64,000 nucleotides of DNA, taken from positions 3,863,501-3,927,500 of the forward strand of contig NC_010581.1 of the NCBI RefSeq assembly GCF_000019845.1, read 5' to 3'. The translations under genes were made by a program, and so were the position numbers. Source of the DNA: Beijerinckia indica subsp. indica ATCC 9039. GTDB lineage: Bacteria; Pseudomonadota; Alphaproteobacteria; Rhizobiales; Beijerinckiaceae. The notes beneath the pieces are model-generated. The model was not told the origin of the DNA. It did not search any database and worked only from the letters and a program-made list of their open reading frames with translations. Shown one piece after another: positions 55,992 through 64,000 of the stretch (position 1 is its first letter; each line of letters starts with the position of its first letter).

Positions 55992-56385
55992 TATCATCTC
56001 CCTGATCGCGACCGGTCTCGTCGCTCGCCCCGACGAGAAAGCCGCCGAGATTTTTCCAAGGATAGTACTTCAGCTGCTGTCCTTAAGCTAGACAGATTGT
56101 CCCGCCTATTTTTAAGGTCTTGATATAATGCCATTTTAATTTGAATTTCCATTTTTCCGAAAAATGGATTTTCACCTGACCTTGAACAGGCCCGCCCGCG
56201 CCGGATCAGAGTTCTTTGACCGGCTCTGCAGTCATGCTTTATGCTTTTGAAAATGGACTGGAATGCCCTAAAGGGGTCGCCCTCTTTGGGTCGGATGCCA
56301 GACAGGACGGAAACAGAGCCTGATCTCATGATACAGGCGCGTCGAGCACCGGTTCATGGCTGGCCCAAGAGAGGGATTTGCACTG

Positions 56386-57030
56386 ATGCCCACCAGAACC
56401 GCCATCACCGCCGCAGAAGCCGCCAGACTGACCGGTGTGCACAAATCGACCATCACAAGGGCGGTCAAGGATGGAAAATTTTCGGCACGAAAAGACGCCC
56501 ATGGGCGTCTTTTGATCGAGCCCATCGACTTGTTCATGGTTTTCCCGCCCATGCCGGAAGCGGCCGCCGCGCCGGAGCAGGCGAGGGCCAAAGCCATGAT
56601 TCGCACCGATGCGGATACCGACCGCAAAACATCCGCTCGCCTTGAGCCCTCTTCCGATGCGCCACGGCGGCGCAAGCCGGAGTCCCGTTTTGCCACGCTG
56701 AGGCAAGAGCTGGAAGACGTACGCCTCGATCGCGACCGTGAAAAGGAAGCACGGCTCCACGAACGCCGTGGGATGGAAGAAACGATTTCCGATTTGCGTC
56801 GCCGTCTGGATCTTTCCTTGGAAGAGTGCCGGATGAAAGAGGAGCAGATCCGGCAGCTTCTGGCGCAGCAACGCAAGAAAGCCTTAGCAGCGATCAAGAA
56901 ACTGGAAGAGCGCTGGAGTTGGCGCCGCCTTTGGAAATGGGTGCGCAGAACCGTCCATCAATGGATCGAGGCCATACGTGCCCTAATTCAGGGTGGTCTT
57001 GGCCGGGATAAACACGCAACAGCAGCGTAA
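56386..57030 (+). CDS. Excisionase-type HTH protein with coiled coil
   Basis: 214 aa from ATG 56386 (GAGAGGGA upstream). N-terminal MerR/excisionase-like helix-turn-helix (AAEAARLTGVHKSTITRAV then HGRLLIEPIDL). The middle is charged and the segment about 105-185 is a long coiled coil (RQELEDVRLDRDREKEARLH). The C-terminus is tryptophan- and arginine-rich (RWSWRRLWKWVRR). Proteins of this form occur on plasmids and genomic islands, sometimes labelled entry-exclusion or excisionase-like; no integrase is nearby. Function unknown. Confidence 0.7.
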   Translation: MPTRTAITAAEAARLTGVHKSTITRAVKDGKFSARKDAHGRLLIEPIDLFMVFPPMPEAAAAPEQARAKAMIRTDADTDRKTSARLEPSSDAPRRRKPESRFATLRQELEDVRLDRDREKEARLHERRGMEETISDLRRRLDLSLEECRMKEEQIRQLLAQQRKKALAAIKKLEERWSWRRLWKWVRRTVHQWIEAIRALIQGGLGRDKHATAA

Positions 57031-57423
57031 TATTGAAGGTTACAAAAGCGACCTTCATATCCTGTCATGATCAGACATGAGAGCCTTGAATGTCTGATAC
57101 CCTGGTGTTCAGAAGGAGATGCGCCGTAGCATGATGACCATGGACAGCGTCATCACTCTTGGCGGCTGTATAGACACCGTATTGCATAAGGCCGCAGCCG
57201 CATTGAATGTCCGTGAGATCCACCTGCCTCCAAAGGGTCCAAAGCGGTGGCGTGTCGGGATTCGGCGATCGATCGCACTTCGGAAAAGCCTCCGCATCCC
57301 GTTCGCCTTCTCGTGCATTATAGGATGCTGGAACGCCTCAAAATTCCGTCTGAGTGTTCCCCTTGTGCATTGCTATAGCAATCTGGCGTAACCTTGGCGA
57401 TCAGGATCCAGGAGCATTATAGG
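57031..57423. other. Intergenic region, possible degenerate coding fragment
   Basis: A short frame (57131-57391) follows AAGGAG but shows no recognisable protein and mixed codon use; it could be a gene fragment. Otherwise the region holds the upstream sequence of the slipin gene (AGGA close to its ATG). Confidence 0.3.
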
Positions 57424-58347
57424 ATGACCAATCCCTTTCCTCTGCTCATCTTCATCGTACTTTCCGCGATTGGCCTGAGCTTCGCCTATTCGACATACAG
57501 TTTTGTCGCTTACAATCAGAGTTTTTGGATCGGCATAATCAGTGTTATCTTGGCAGGCCTAATCTCGTCCGCAACCAAGATCGCCGATCAGTGGAACAAG
57601 GCGGTTGTGCTCCGTTTAGGCCGTTTCCACACGATTGCCGGGCCAGGCCTGTTTTTCATCATCCCCATCATCGATACGATCCCCTACTGGATCGACACAC
57701 GCGTGATCACGGCCTCGTTCAACGCGGAAAAGACTCTGACCAAGGATACGGTCCCGGTCGATGTTGACGCCGTGCTCTTTTGGAAAGTCGTCGCCCCACA
57801 AAGAGCCGCGCTTGATGTCGCCGATTATCAGGGAGCCATAGAATGGGCTTCACAAACAGCTTTGCGCGATGTCATCGGCAAGACGCCGCTGGCGGATATG
57901 CTGGAAGGCCGGCAAAAGATCAGCGATGAGATACGAAAAATCATCGACGAGCGCGCCACGCCATGGGGCATCGATGTGATTTCGGTGGAGATCCGGGATG
58001 TCCTGATTCCACCAGCCCTGGAAAATGCCATGTCGATGCAGGCGCAAGCAGAACGGGAACGCCAGGCCCGCGTGATCCTGGGCGATTCCGAACGGCAGAT
58101 CGCCGACAAGTTCATCGAAGCTGCGGCGACTTATGGGCGCGATCCCACCGCCTTCCATTTGAGGGCGATGAATATGCTCTATGAGGGTTTGAAGCAGAAC
58201 GCGACCATTGTCGTCGTCCCCAGCACTGCGGTCGAAACCATGCAGCTTGGAAGCATGGCCGGCATGACAACACTGGCCCACGAAATGATCAAGAACGCCC
58301 CTGGTCCAGCAAAAGGGAGCGAAACGGCGCCTCCATCATCGACGTAA
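57424..58347 (+). CDS. Slipin (stomatin/prohibitin-family membrane protein)
   Basis: 307 aa. N-terminal hydrophobic segments (about 5-25 and 34-52), then a SPFH/Band 7 domain beginning NKAVVLRLGRFHTIAGPGLF, with WIDTRVITASF, TLTKDTVPVDVDAVLFWKV, the conserved DISVEIRDV-like segment VISVEIRDVLIPP and the helical QAQAERERQARVIL. It ends in a short Pro/Ser tail. Slipins oligomerise in membranes and often pair with a NfeD protease; none is adjacent here. Its 3' end overlaps the truncated toxin remnant on the opposite strand. Confidence 0.9.
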   Translation: MTNPFPLLIFIVLSAIGLSFAYSTYSFVAYNQSFWIGIISVILAGLISSATKIADQWNKAVVLRLGRFHTIAGPGLFFIIPIIDTIPYWIDTRVITASFNAEKTLTKDTVPVDVDAVLFWKVVAPQRAALDVADYQGAIEWASQTALRDVIGKTPLADMLEGRQKISDEIRKIIDERATPWGIDVISVEIRDVLIPPALENAMSMQAQAERERQARVILGDSERQIADKFIEAAATYGRDPTAFHLRAMNMLYEGLKQNATIVVVPSTAVETMQLGSMAGMTTLAHEMIKNAPGPAKGSETAPPSST

Positions 58348-58438
58348 GACCAAATCCCGATGAGTATGCGACGCAGGCGTCCGCTTCTGGTTCATTCAAC
58401 ACGATCGCTATCAGGGCCGACGTATCAACTGCGATCAT
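58289..58438 (-). pseudogene. Truncated VapC-type PIN-domain toxin remnant
   Basis: A 49-codon frame starting ATG 58438, overlapping the antitoxin stop in ATGA. Its first 24 residues (MIAVDTSALIAIVLNEPEAD onwards) match the N-terminus of VapC PIN toxins, including the first catalytic aspartate D5. From about codon 25 the PIN pattern stops and the frame runs antisense into the slipin 3' end. The rest of the PIN domain is missing, so it should be inactive. Confidence 0.7.
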
Positions 58439-58692
58439 TCCGGCATGCCATCATTGCCGTAGAGAAAGTCCTGGTTGTGCGTCGCACTCGACCCTGCAGC
58501 CGCCTTGGCAGCAGCAGAAACCCGTACCGCATGGAGCAGAGCCCGGCGGGATTTCCTGTCAGGCATAGGCTTGACCAGCACCAGGCGCACGGCGGCACGG
58601 CCGTGCCGCGTCAGGATGATTTCATCTCCTGCCTCAGCCCGCCGAACGAGTTCCGTTAATTGCCCTTTGGCTTCCGTCACAGACACCTGCAT
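58435..58692 (-). CDS. Phd/YefM-family antitoxin (orphan)
   Basis: 85 aa. ATG at 58692 gives the canonical start MQVSVTEAKGQLTELVRRAE then GDEIILTRHGRAAVRLV. The 3' end overlaps the start of the toxin remnant. A palindrome GTCTGG-A-CCAGAC at 58706-58718, just upstream of the start, is a likely autoregulatory operator. The protein looks intact and may retain DNA binding even though its toxin is broken. Confidence 0.85.
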   Translation of the reverse strand: MQVSVTEAKGQLTELVRRAEAGDEIILTRHGRAAVRLVLVKPMPDRKSRRALLHAVRVSAAAKAAAGSSATHNQDFLYGNDGMPE

Positions 58693-58705
58693 GGCGCGTA
58701 CTCCT

Positions 58706-58718
58706 GTCTGGACCAGAC
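58706..58718 (-). promoter_or_regulatory. Palindromic operator candidate of the antitoxin gene
   Basis: GTCTGG and CCAGAC flank a central A, 13 bp upstream of the antitoxin start codon. Position and symmetry suit Phd-type autorepression; not tested. Confidence 0.5.
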
Positions 58719-58801
58719 TACAGTCCAATTTTATCATTAAATTAGACTATTCACTGGATCATAATGACAGATCATTGAGATAATCATTCTTTCGAGTCCA
58801 A

Positions 58802-59719
58802 TCATGTCTCTGCGAGAGGAGCGGCAGCGGGCAATCGGTTCCAGAAAGCTTCGACGACGGCGCTTCGACGCGCACGAGGGCGGAAAAGCCGTATTTCAAG
58901 CGGAACGCTCCATTGTTCGCCGCCGGCGCGCACGAGCCGGCCCGCCGCGAGGTCAGGAGCACAGAGGCTGAGAGGGGCCCACGCGACCCCCTTGCCATCG
59001 CGCGCCATCCTCAACAACGCGCTGGCCAGATGGGATCGAAAGACGGGACGCAGTGACGCATCGCTGCGGGTGATGACCTCGGATGCCGCAAGGATACGCC
59101 CCATTCCGGACCGCTCGTCGAATTCGAGAAACGGCAGCGGCTCCCGGTCACTGCCTGGAAGGGGGAAACGGGGCCTGTTTTGGGCATCCGGCACGCAGAC
59201 AGGGATAAGGATGTCTTCGCCAAGGGCCATCGATCGAAACCCGCTTTGGTCAAGCTTGTGCGATGCGGCAGGATGGTGATGGCAAAGCAGCAGATCCACC
59301 CGTCCTTCAAGCATGAGACGCTCGCAGGCCTGCATATTATCGGCAATCAGACTAATGGTGCCGACGTCCTCCTGATCTTCAAATGTGCGCAGCCAATCCG
59401 GAAAGAAGGTTGTCGAGAGGGCGTGGGTCGCCGCAAAGCGCAATGTGTTTGCCTGCGTGGTTCCAATCTCTCGCGCTTCATCTCGCCCAAGCGCGAGGCG
59501 GCGCAGGACTTCCTCCGCGACAGCCCGAAACGCGACCCCGGCTTCAGTCAGGGCAATCCGGTGCGTGTCCCGATCAATCAGGACGGTGCCGACCCATTCC
59601 TCAAGCCCCTTGATGCGACGGCTAAAGGCGGGTTGGCTGAGATTGCGTGCTTCGGCGGCACGGGAAAAGTTACCCTCCTCCGCGAGTTTCAGAAAATCCT
59701 CGATCCACCCGGTATCCAT
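58802..59719 (-). CDS. LysR-family transcriptional regulator
   Basis: 305 aa. Winged HTH at residues about 5-62 (LKLAEEGNFSRAAEARNLSQPAFSRRIKGLE), then a periplasmic-binding-protein-like effector domain. The phrase ED(F)LKLAEEGNFSRAAE and the overall style resemble HypT-like regulators. Divergent from leuC with 100 bp between, the classical arrangement for control of an adjacent catabolic operon. Confidence 0.9.
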   Translation of the reverse strand: MDTGWIEDFLKLAEEGNFSRAAEARNLSQPAFSRRIKGLEEWVGTVLIDRDTHRIALTEAGVAFRAVAEEVLRRLALGRDEAREIGTTQANTLRFAATHALSTTFFPDWLRTFEDQEDVGTISLIADNMQACERLMLEGRVDLLLCHHHPAASHKLDQSGFRSMALGEDILIPVCVPDAQNRPRFPLPGSDREPLPFLEFDERSGMGRILAASEVITRSDASLRPVFRSHLASALLRMARDGKGVAWAPLSLCAPDLAAGRLVRAGGEQWSVPLEIRLFRPRARRSAVVEAFWNRLPAAAPLAET

Positions 59720-59787
59720 CGCATCCCATCCGCCGCATGATTTGATCGAAAGCCGGCATTGGCCGGTGCCACGGCCTTCGCGTTAGA

Positions 59788-59803
59788 TAGCTTTTATAAG
59801 CTA
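59788..59803. promoter_or_regulatory. Candidate LysR operator in the divergent LysR/leuC gap
   Basis: Inverted repeat TAGCTT-TTAT-AAGCTA (59788-59803), 17 bp before the leuC ATG. A GC-rich dyad (GCCGGCATTGGCCGG) lies some 30 bp further upstream. Symmetry and location fit a LysR-type binding site. Confidence 0.5.
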
Positions 59804-59819
59804 GAAAAGGACTTTCGCG

Positions 59820-61253
59820 ATGTTTGGCGCCCGCACGCTTTATGACAAGATCATCGACCAGCACAAAGTCATGTCGCTCGATGGGGGACAGGGGCCGGGC
59901 GAACGGCTCTTGCTATATATCGATCGCACGGTCCTCAATGAATATACGAGCCCACAGGCGTTCAGCGGGCTGCGCGAAGCAGGCCGCAAGGTCTGGCGGC
60001 CGCGAGCGGCGCTGGGTGTGGTGGACCATGTCAATTCAACCGCGCCGGACCGGACCGGCCAAGTCGATGATCCAGGTGCCCAGGGGCAGATCGACTATTT
60101 TGCCCGGAACGGAAAAGATTTCGGCATCGAGATGTTCGACGTGCTCGATCCGCGGCAAGGCATCGAACATGTGGTGCTTCCTGATCTCGGATGGGTTCTG
60201 CCGGGATTGGTGATTGCCGCCGGTGACAGCCATACCACGACCTATGGGGCGTTCGGCTCGGTTGGCTTCGGAATCGGGACATCCGACATCGAGCATCTGC
60301 TCGCGACGCAGACCCTGCCCTATGTCCGCCTCAAGCGTATGCGGGCCCTTGTGAAAGGTCGTCTGTCCGTTGGCGTGACAGCCAAGGATCTGGTGATGGC
60401 GCTGATCCGCGAGATTGGCGCCGCCGGCGCCGCCGGACACGCTCTGGAATTTGCCGGCGAAGCGATCGAGGCACTCGATATGGAAGCGCGCATGACAATC
60501 TGCAACATGGCGGTCGAATGCGGTGCGCGTGTTGCGCTGATGGCGCCCGACGACAAGGCCCTATCCTATATCGCTGGCCGTCCACGCGCGCCCTCAGTGG
60601 CGATGATCGAGCGTGCGAAAGGCATCTGGAGTGCTCTGCAAACTGACGAAGGGGCTGTGTTCGAACGAGAGGTGACGATCCAGGCCGCCGATATCGCTCC
60701 CATGGTCAGTTGGGGGACGAGCCCGGATCAAGCGGCCACAATCAGCGATGCGGTTCCTGATCCCGCAACCTTATTGCCCGAGAAACAGCGGGATGCGGAA
60801 CATGCGTTGCAATATATGGGGTTATTGCCGGGAACACCTCTTTCGGCGATCCCGATCGACCGCGCATTCATCGGGTCTTGCACCAATGCGCGGCTTTCGG
60901 ATCTCAGGGATGCCGCCAAAGTGTTGCGGGGACGCCGCGTAGCGCCCAGGGTACGAGCGATGGTGTCGCCTGGCAGCAGTACGGTTCGGCGGCAGGCCGA
61001 AGCCGAAGGCCTGGATCGAATCTTTATCGACGCGGGTTTCGAATGGCGGCAGTCAGGCTGCTCACTCTGCCTTGCCATGAACGATGATGTCCTGGCTCCA
61101 GGCGAGCGCTGCGCATCCAGCACGAACCGCAATTTCGAGGGCAGGCAGGGCACAGCCGGGCGGACGCATCTGATGAGCCCCGCCATGGTGGCCGCCGCCG
61201 CCGTCTTTGGACATCTCGCCGATGTCCGCTCCCTCTCTCTCCTCGAAGCTTGA
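59820..61253 (+). CDS. LeuC-like hydro-lyase large subunit (aconitase family)
   Basis: 477 aa. Fe-S cluster cysteines are in FIGSCTNARLSD and GCSLCLAMN; HGVVDHV-like segment VVDHVNS and GDSHTTTYGAFGS are also typical. By family it carries the [4Fe-4S] cluster that isomerises or hydrates a hydroxy- or unsaturated diacid. The neighbours are catabolic (hydrolase, dicarboxylate carrier), so a role outside leucine synthesis, as in dimethylmalate or citraconate type hydro-lyases, is plausible; ordinary isopropylmalate isomerase cannot be excluded. Confidence 0.85.
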   Translation: MFGARTLYDKIIDQHKVMSLDGGQGPGERLLLYIDRTVLNEYTSPQAFSGLREAGRKVWRPRAALGVVDHVNSTAPDRTGQVDDPGAQGQIDYFARNGKDFGIEMFDVLDPRQGIEHVVLPDLGWVLPGLVIAAGDSHTTTYGAFGSVGFGIGTSDIEHLLATQTLPYVRLKRMRALVKGRLSVGVTAKDLVMALIREIGAAGAAGHALEFAGEAIEALDMEARMTICNMAVECGARVALMAPDDKALSYIAGRPRAPSVAMIERAKGIWSALQTDEGAVFEREVTIQAADIAPMVSWGTSPDQAATISDAVPDPATLLPEKQRDAEHALQYMGLLPGTPLSAIPIDRAFIGSCTNARLSDLRDAAKVLRGRRVAPRVRAMVSPGSSTVRRQAEAEGLDRIFIDAGFEWRQSGCSLCLAMNDDVLAPGERCASSTNRNFEGRQGTAGRTHLMSPAMVAAAAVFGHLADVRSLSLLEA

Positions 61254-61268
61254 TCATAGAGGCTGATT

Positions 61269-61886
61269 ATGGAACGCTTTCTGTGCGTTAGGGGCATTGC
61301 AGCGGCAATGCCGACGGCCAACATCGACACCGATGTCATCATGCCCAAGCAGTTCCTGAAGGGAATTGACCGATCCGGGCTCGCCCGAGGGCTGTTTCAC
61401 GATCTCAGATTCGACGAGACGGGGGAACCGAGGCCGGATTTTATTCTCAATCGGAGCGGCATGGCAGACTGCCGGTTTCTTCTCGTCGGCCCGAATTTCG
61501 GCTGTGGCTCCTCGCGGGAGCACGCCGTTTGGGGCATGCTGCAATATGGTATCCGCGCTGTGATCGGCACGTCATTCGCCGGCATTTTCGCCGATAATGC
61601 GGCCAATAATGGCTTGCTGCTGATCTCGCTTGACCCGCAGGATCTCAATCGGCTTTTCGCGGCAATCGCCGATGGGCAGCCAGAGATTGAAGTGAATCTC
61701 GAGCAGCAAACGATCAGCGCAGGCGGCTTGCTAATCCATTTCCCCATCGAGGCCGCGCGACGTACGGCACTCCTGAAAGGTCTCGATCGGATTGGTGAAA
61801 CACTGCAGCATGCGACCCTGATCCGCGCCTTCGAAGCCGGCTATTTCGCCGAAAATCCATGGCTGAACGAGGAGAACGCGGCGTGA
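61269..61886 (+). CDS. LeuD-like hydro-lyase small subunit
   Basis: 205 aa. Swivelling domain partner of the LeuC-like subunit 15 bp upstream. Shows the start TANIDTDVIMPKQFLKGIDR, GPNFGCGSSREHAVWG and SFAGIFADNAANNGLL, all LeuD hallmarks. The stop overlaps the hydrolase start (GTGA), so the three genes form one operon. Confidence 0.9.
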   Translation: MERFLCVRGIAAAMPTANIDTDVIMPKQFLKGIDRSGLARGLFHDLRFDETGEPRPDFILNRSGMADCRFLLVGPNFGCGSSREHAVWGMLQYGIRAVIGTSFAGIFADNAANNGLLLISLDPQDLNRLFAAIADGQPEIEVNLEQQTISAGGLLIHFPIEAARRTALLKGLDRIGETLQHATLIRAFEAGYFAENPWLNEENAA

Positions 61887-62776
61887 AGACTGTAACCGGT
61901 CACTCGGACATTTTACCTGACTTCCGTTGGTATGACATCAATGCGGATGGCATTCGTATTCGGACCGCCGTGGGGGGAAGCGGTCCGCCGCTTCTCCTTC
62001 TTCATGGGCATCCGCAGACGCATCTGACCTGGCACAAGGTGGCGCCGCGGCTCGCGCAGCGCTTCACGGTCGTTCTTCCCGATCTTCGCGGCTATGGCGA
62101 TAGCGCAAAGCCCGAGGGAGGGCCTGGCCACGCGAATTATTCCAAGCGGGCGATGGCGTCGGATCAGGTGGCGGTGATGCGTGCGCTCGGCCATGAACGA
62201 TTTGCCGTCGTGGGGCATGATCGGGGCGCGCGCGTCGTGCACCGGATGGCTCTGGATTTCCCTCAGGCGGTGAGCAAGCTGGTGCTGCTCGACATCGCCC
62301 CCACGGCCACCATGTATGCGCGAACCAACATGGAATTCGCAAAGCGCTATTTCTGGTGGTTCTTTCTGATTCAGCCCTATCCGCTTCCAGAGCGGTTGAT
62401 CAATGCCGATCCGGACTTTTTCCTTGAGACGCACATCGCCGGTCAGATCAAGATTGAGGGGGCGTCCGATCCGCGTGTGATGGCTGAATATCGGCGGTGC
62501 TATGCGGACCCAGCGACCCGCCACGCCATCTGCGAGGACTACCGGGCCGCCGCGAGCATCGACCTTGAGCATGATGCCGCCGATAGCGACAAGAAAATCA
62601 ATGCCCCGCTCCTAGCCCTCTGGGGCGGCCGTGGCACGGTCGGAGCCCTTTACGATGTGCTCGAGACCTGGCGCGAGAAAGCGCATGATGTGCGAGGCCA
62701 TGCGATTGATTGCGGGCATAGCCCTCAGGAGGAAAAGCCAGAGGCACTGCTCGAAGCGCTGGACGCGTTTCTCTAA
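61883..62776 (+). CDS. Fluoroacetate-dehalogenase-like alpha/beta hydrolase
   Basis: 297 aa. GTG at 61883 has GAGGAGAA eight bases upstream. Closest by eye to haloacetate dehalogenase (FAc-DEX): nucleophile D113 with R114 and R117 (VGHDRGARVVHRMALD), acid D137 (LLDIAPT) and H279 (CGHS). In the halide pocket W159 and Y220 are kept, but the position of the halide-binding His is W158. So the fold and charge relay fit the family, while defluorination itself is doubtful. Third gene of the LeuC/LeuD operon. Confidence 0.85.
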   Translation: MKTVTGHSDILPDFRWYDINADGIRIRTAVGGSGPPLLLLHGHPQTHLTWHKVAPRLAQRFTVVLPDLRGYGDSAKPEGGPGHANYSKRAMASDQVAVMRALGHERFAVVGHDRGARVVHRMALDFPQAVSKLVLLDIAPTATMYARTNMEFAKRYFWWFFLIQPYPLPERLINADPDFFLETHIAGQIKIEGASDPRVMAEYRRCYADPATRHAICEDYRAAASIDLEHDAADSDKKINAPLLALWGGRGTVGALYDVLETWREKAHDVRGHAIDCGHSPQEEKPEALLEALDAFL

Positions 62777-62838
62777 AAAATCCGCGCCGGGTGAGCACAA
62801 GCGCACCCGGCTTCGCTGGAATTCACTGAACTCTGGAT

Positions 62839-64000
62839 TCACTGAACGATTGTGATGGGTGTGACAGGGTGATCGACCAATTCCGTCGTCGTCAGGACTT
62901 CGGGTTCCAGCTCGCCGCGCAGGGCCGCCGCGAGCTTTTCTCGGTCGAGGACACCTTCCCATGCAGCAACAGCGACGGCACCGAAAGCGTTGCTGATCGT
63001 ATTGGTGACTGACCGCGCTTCAGCCATGAAGCGATCAACGCCCAGCAGCAGAACAAGACCGGAAACCGGGATCTTGTGGAGGGCGCCCAACGTCGCGGCA
63101 AGGGTCACGAAGCCGGCGCCCGCGACGCCCGCCGATCCCTTGCTGGTCAGCATGAGAACGCCCAGGATCGCGAGTTGGTCAACCATCGAGAGGGACGTGT
63201 CGGTGGCTTGGGCGATAAACAGAGCACCAATCGTGAAATAGATCGCGCTGCCACAGGCGTTGAATGTGAGACCGCCCGGCAGGACGAGACCCACAACTGT
63301 TCTTGGGACGCCCGCCATCTCCAATTTCTGCATCAGGCGCGGCAGCACTGATTCAGAAGAACAGGTTCCAAAGACCGTGACGATCTCGTCGCGTATGTAG
63401 CGGAGAAAACGGAAGGCGGAGAAACCGACCAGACGCGCGATCAATCCAAAGGAAAGGATCGCGAAGAGCAAACAGGTCGCATAGACGCATACAAGCACGA
63501 GCCCCATGGAAGCTAGGCTTCCCAAACCGTATTTCGAGATCGTGAATGCCATTGCTCCCAGTGCGCCAAGCGGGGCGAAGCGCATGACCATGCTGACGAT
63601 ATGAAATATACCATCAAGCAGACTTTCGAGCGTGCAAACAAAGGGACGCGCAGCGTCACCCGCCTTGGCCAAAGCGATCCCGAGCAACAGGCTAAAGAAC
63701 AACACCTGCAGGATGTTGCCGCTGGCGAAACTCTCCACGATGTTGGAGGGAACGATGTGAACGAGGAAGTCTACAAGCCCCGCATGTTCGGCGACGGCCT
63801 TGGTATATTGGCTGATGGACTCCGCATCGAGCGTAAGAGGATCAGCATGAATGCCTGTGCCTGGCCTGACGATATTGACCACCACCATCCCGATAATAAG
63901 GGCCAGAGTCGAAGCAATTTCGAAATAGGCCAGAGCCTTGGCACCGACTCTTCCGAGCTCACGCATATTCTCCATGCGCGCGATGCCAAGCACGACCGTG
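62839..64000 (-). CDS. C4-dicarboxylate/proton symporter DctA-like, 5' end cut by window edge
   Basis: At least 387 residues of a dicarboxylate:cation symporter of the DAACS family. Motifs: SNIVESFASGNILQVLFFSLLLGIAL-type loop (shown in part), FGTCSSESVLPRLMQKLE (serine-rich hairpin), LPGGLTFNACGSAIYF and LTSKGSAGVAGAGFV. The N-terminus lies beyond position 64000, and the frame is open through the edge. Convergent with the hydrolase operon. It probably imports the dicarboxylate or related acid used by the adjacent enzymes. Confidence 0.9.
   Translation of the reverse strand, partial: TVVLGIARMENMRELGRVGAKALAYFEIASTLALIIGMVVVNIVRPGTGIHADPLTLDAESISQYTKAVAEHAGLVDFLVHIVPSNIVESFASGNILQVLFFSLLLGIALAKAGDAARPFVCTLESLLDGIFHIVSMVMRFAPLGALGAMAFTISKYGLGSLASMGLVLVCVYATCLLFAILSFGLIARLVGFSAFRFLRYIRDEIVTVFGTCSSESVLPRLMQKLEMAGVPRTVVGLVLPGGLTFNACGSAIYFTIGALFIAQATDTSLSMVDQLAILGVLMLTSKGSAGVAGAGFVTLAATLGALHKIPVSGLVLLLGVDRFMAEARSVTNTISNAFGAVAVAAWEGVLDREKLAAALRGELEPEVLTTTELVDHPVTPITIVQ

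Noticed and set aside
57119..57391. Possible 80-90-residue protein after AAGGAG
   Set aside because: No recognisable similarity, mixed composition and two competing ATGs; kept only as a low-confidence note in the intergenic entry.
1..64000. Search for CRISPR arrays, tRNA and rRNA genes and riboswitches (including a cobalamin switch near cobS/cobT)
   Set aside because: No regularly spaced direct repeats, tRNA T-loop/acceptor patterns, rRNA-like sequence or B12-box were seen by eye.

Overview
The window looks like chromosomal DNA of a GC-rich alphaproteobacterium of the order Rhizobiales (Hyphomicrobiales), probably in or near Beijerinckiaceae (Beijerinckia or Methylocella type). This is an inference from gene content and order: a class I dihydroorotase that has lost its HxH motif, next to pyrB, then plsY and dprA with topA and rnr nearby; aerobic cobaltochelatase cobS-cobT; a ferritin-VIT1 (MbfA) protein; and a tiny membrane protein in front of xerD. 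No rRNA, tRNA, CRISPR array, intact transposase or prophage was seen.

Layout. 0-3.6 kb: dapF, mtaB, a 48-residue membrane protein, xerD. 3.7-9.5 kb: a phosphate regulon, pstS-pstC-pstA-pstB-phoU-phoB, behind a three-half-site Pho box, with no phoR visible. 9.6-17.1 kb (minus): an RMD1/DUF155-like protein, a dipeptide epimerase, rnr and topA. 17.4-21.6 kb: pyrB, the degenerate pyrC, plsY, dprA. 21.7-29.5 kb: GNAT, CorA, a duplicated PRC-barrel protein, rpmB, cobT, cobS, a DnaJ-domain protein, BolA. 29.9-33.5 kb: a membrane-tethered TAXI-type binding protein and a secreted GH15 glucoamylase.

33.5-38 kb is an AT-rich accessory segment. It carries a three-gene overlapping operon (FMN-binding periplasmic protein, ApbE flavin transferase, four-helix membrane protein with conserved-looking histidines) followed by an outer-membrane-type protein. 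This reads as a small extracytoplasmic flavin electron-transfer module. 38-50 kb: fadD, opgD, an IclR regulator, a metallophosphoesterase, mbfA, a Nudix-like protein and a two-component pair. 50-58.4 kb: a peptidase-M15/DUF882 protein with a long proline-rich tail, two small secreted proteins of unknown function (one built of Gly-Gly repeats), D-lactate dehydrogenase, an HTH/coiled-coil protein and a slipin. At 58.3-58.7 kb there is an orphan Phd-type antitoxin whose VapC-like PIN toxin is truncated. 58.8-64 kb: a catabolic cluster with a LysR regulator, leuC/leuD-like hydro-lyase subunits, a fluoroacetate-dehalogenase-like hydrolase and a DctA-type transporter cut by the window edge.

The most unusual structure is a repeat family of exactly 114 bp. 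Three copies (24.4, 40.0 and 53.0 kb) each consist of three consecutive hairpins, with a compensated base-pair change in the first stem. A decayed copy sits directly upstream of the third, and a solo arm-pair lies at 9.55 kb. All are intergenic. A second repeat of 32 bp occurs as an inverted pair at 44.9 and 50.0 kb.
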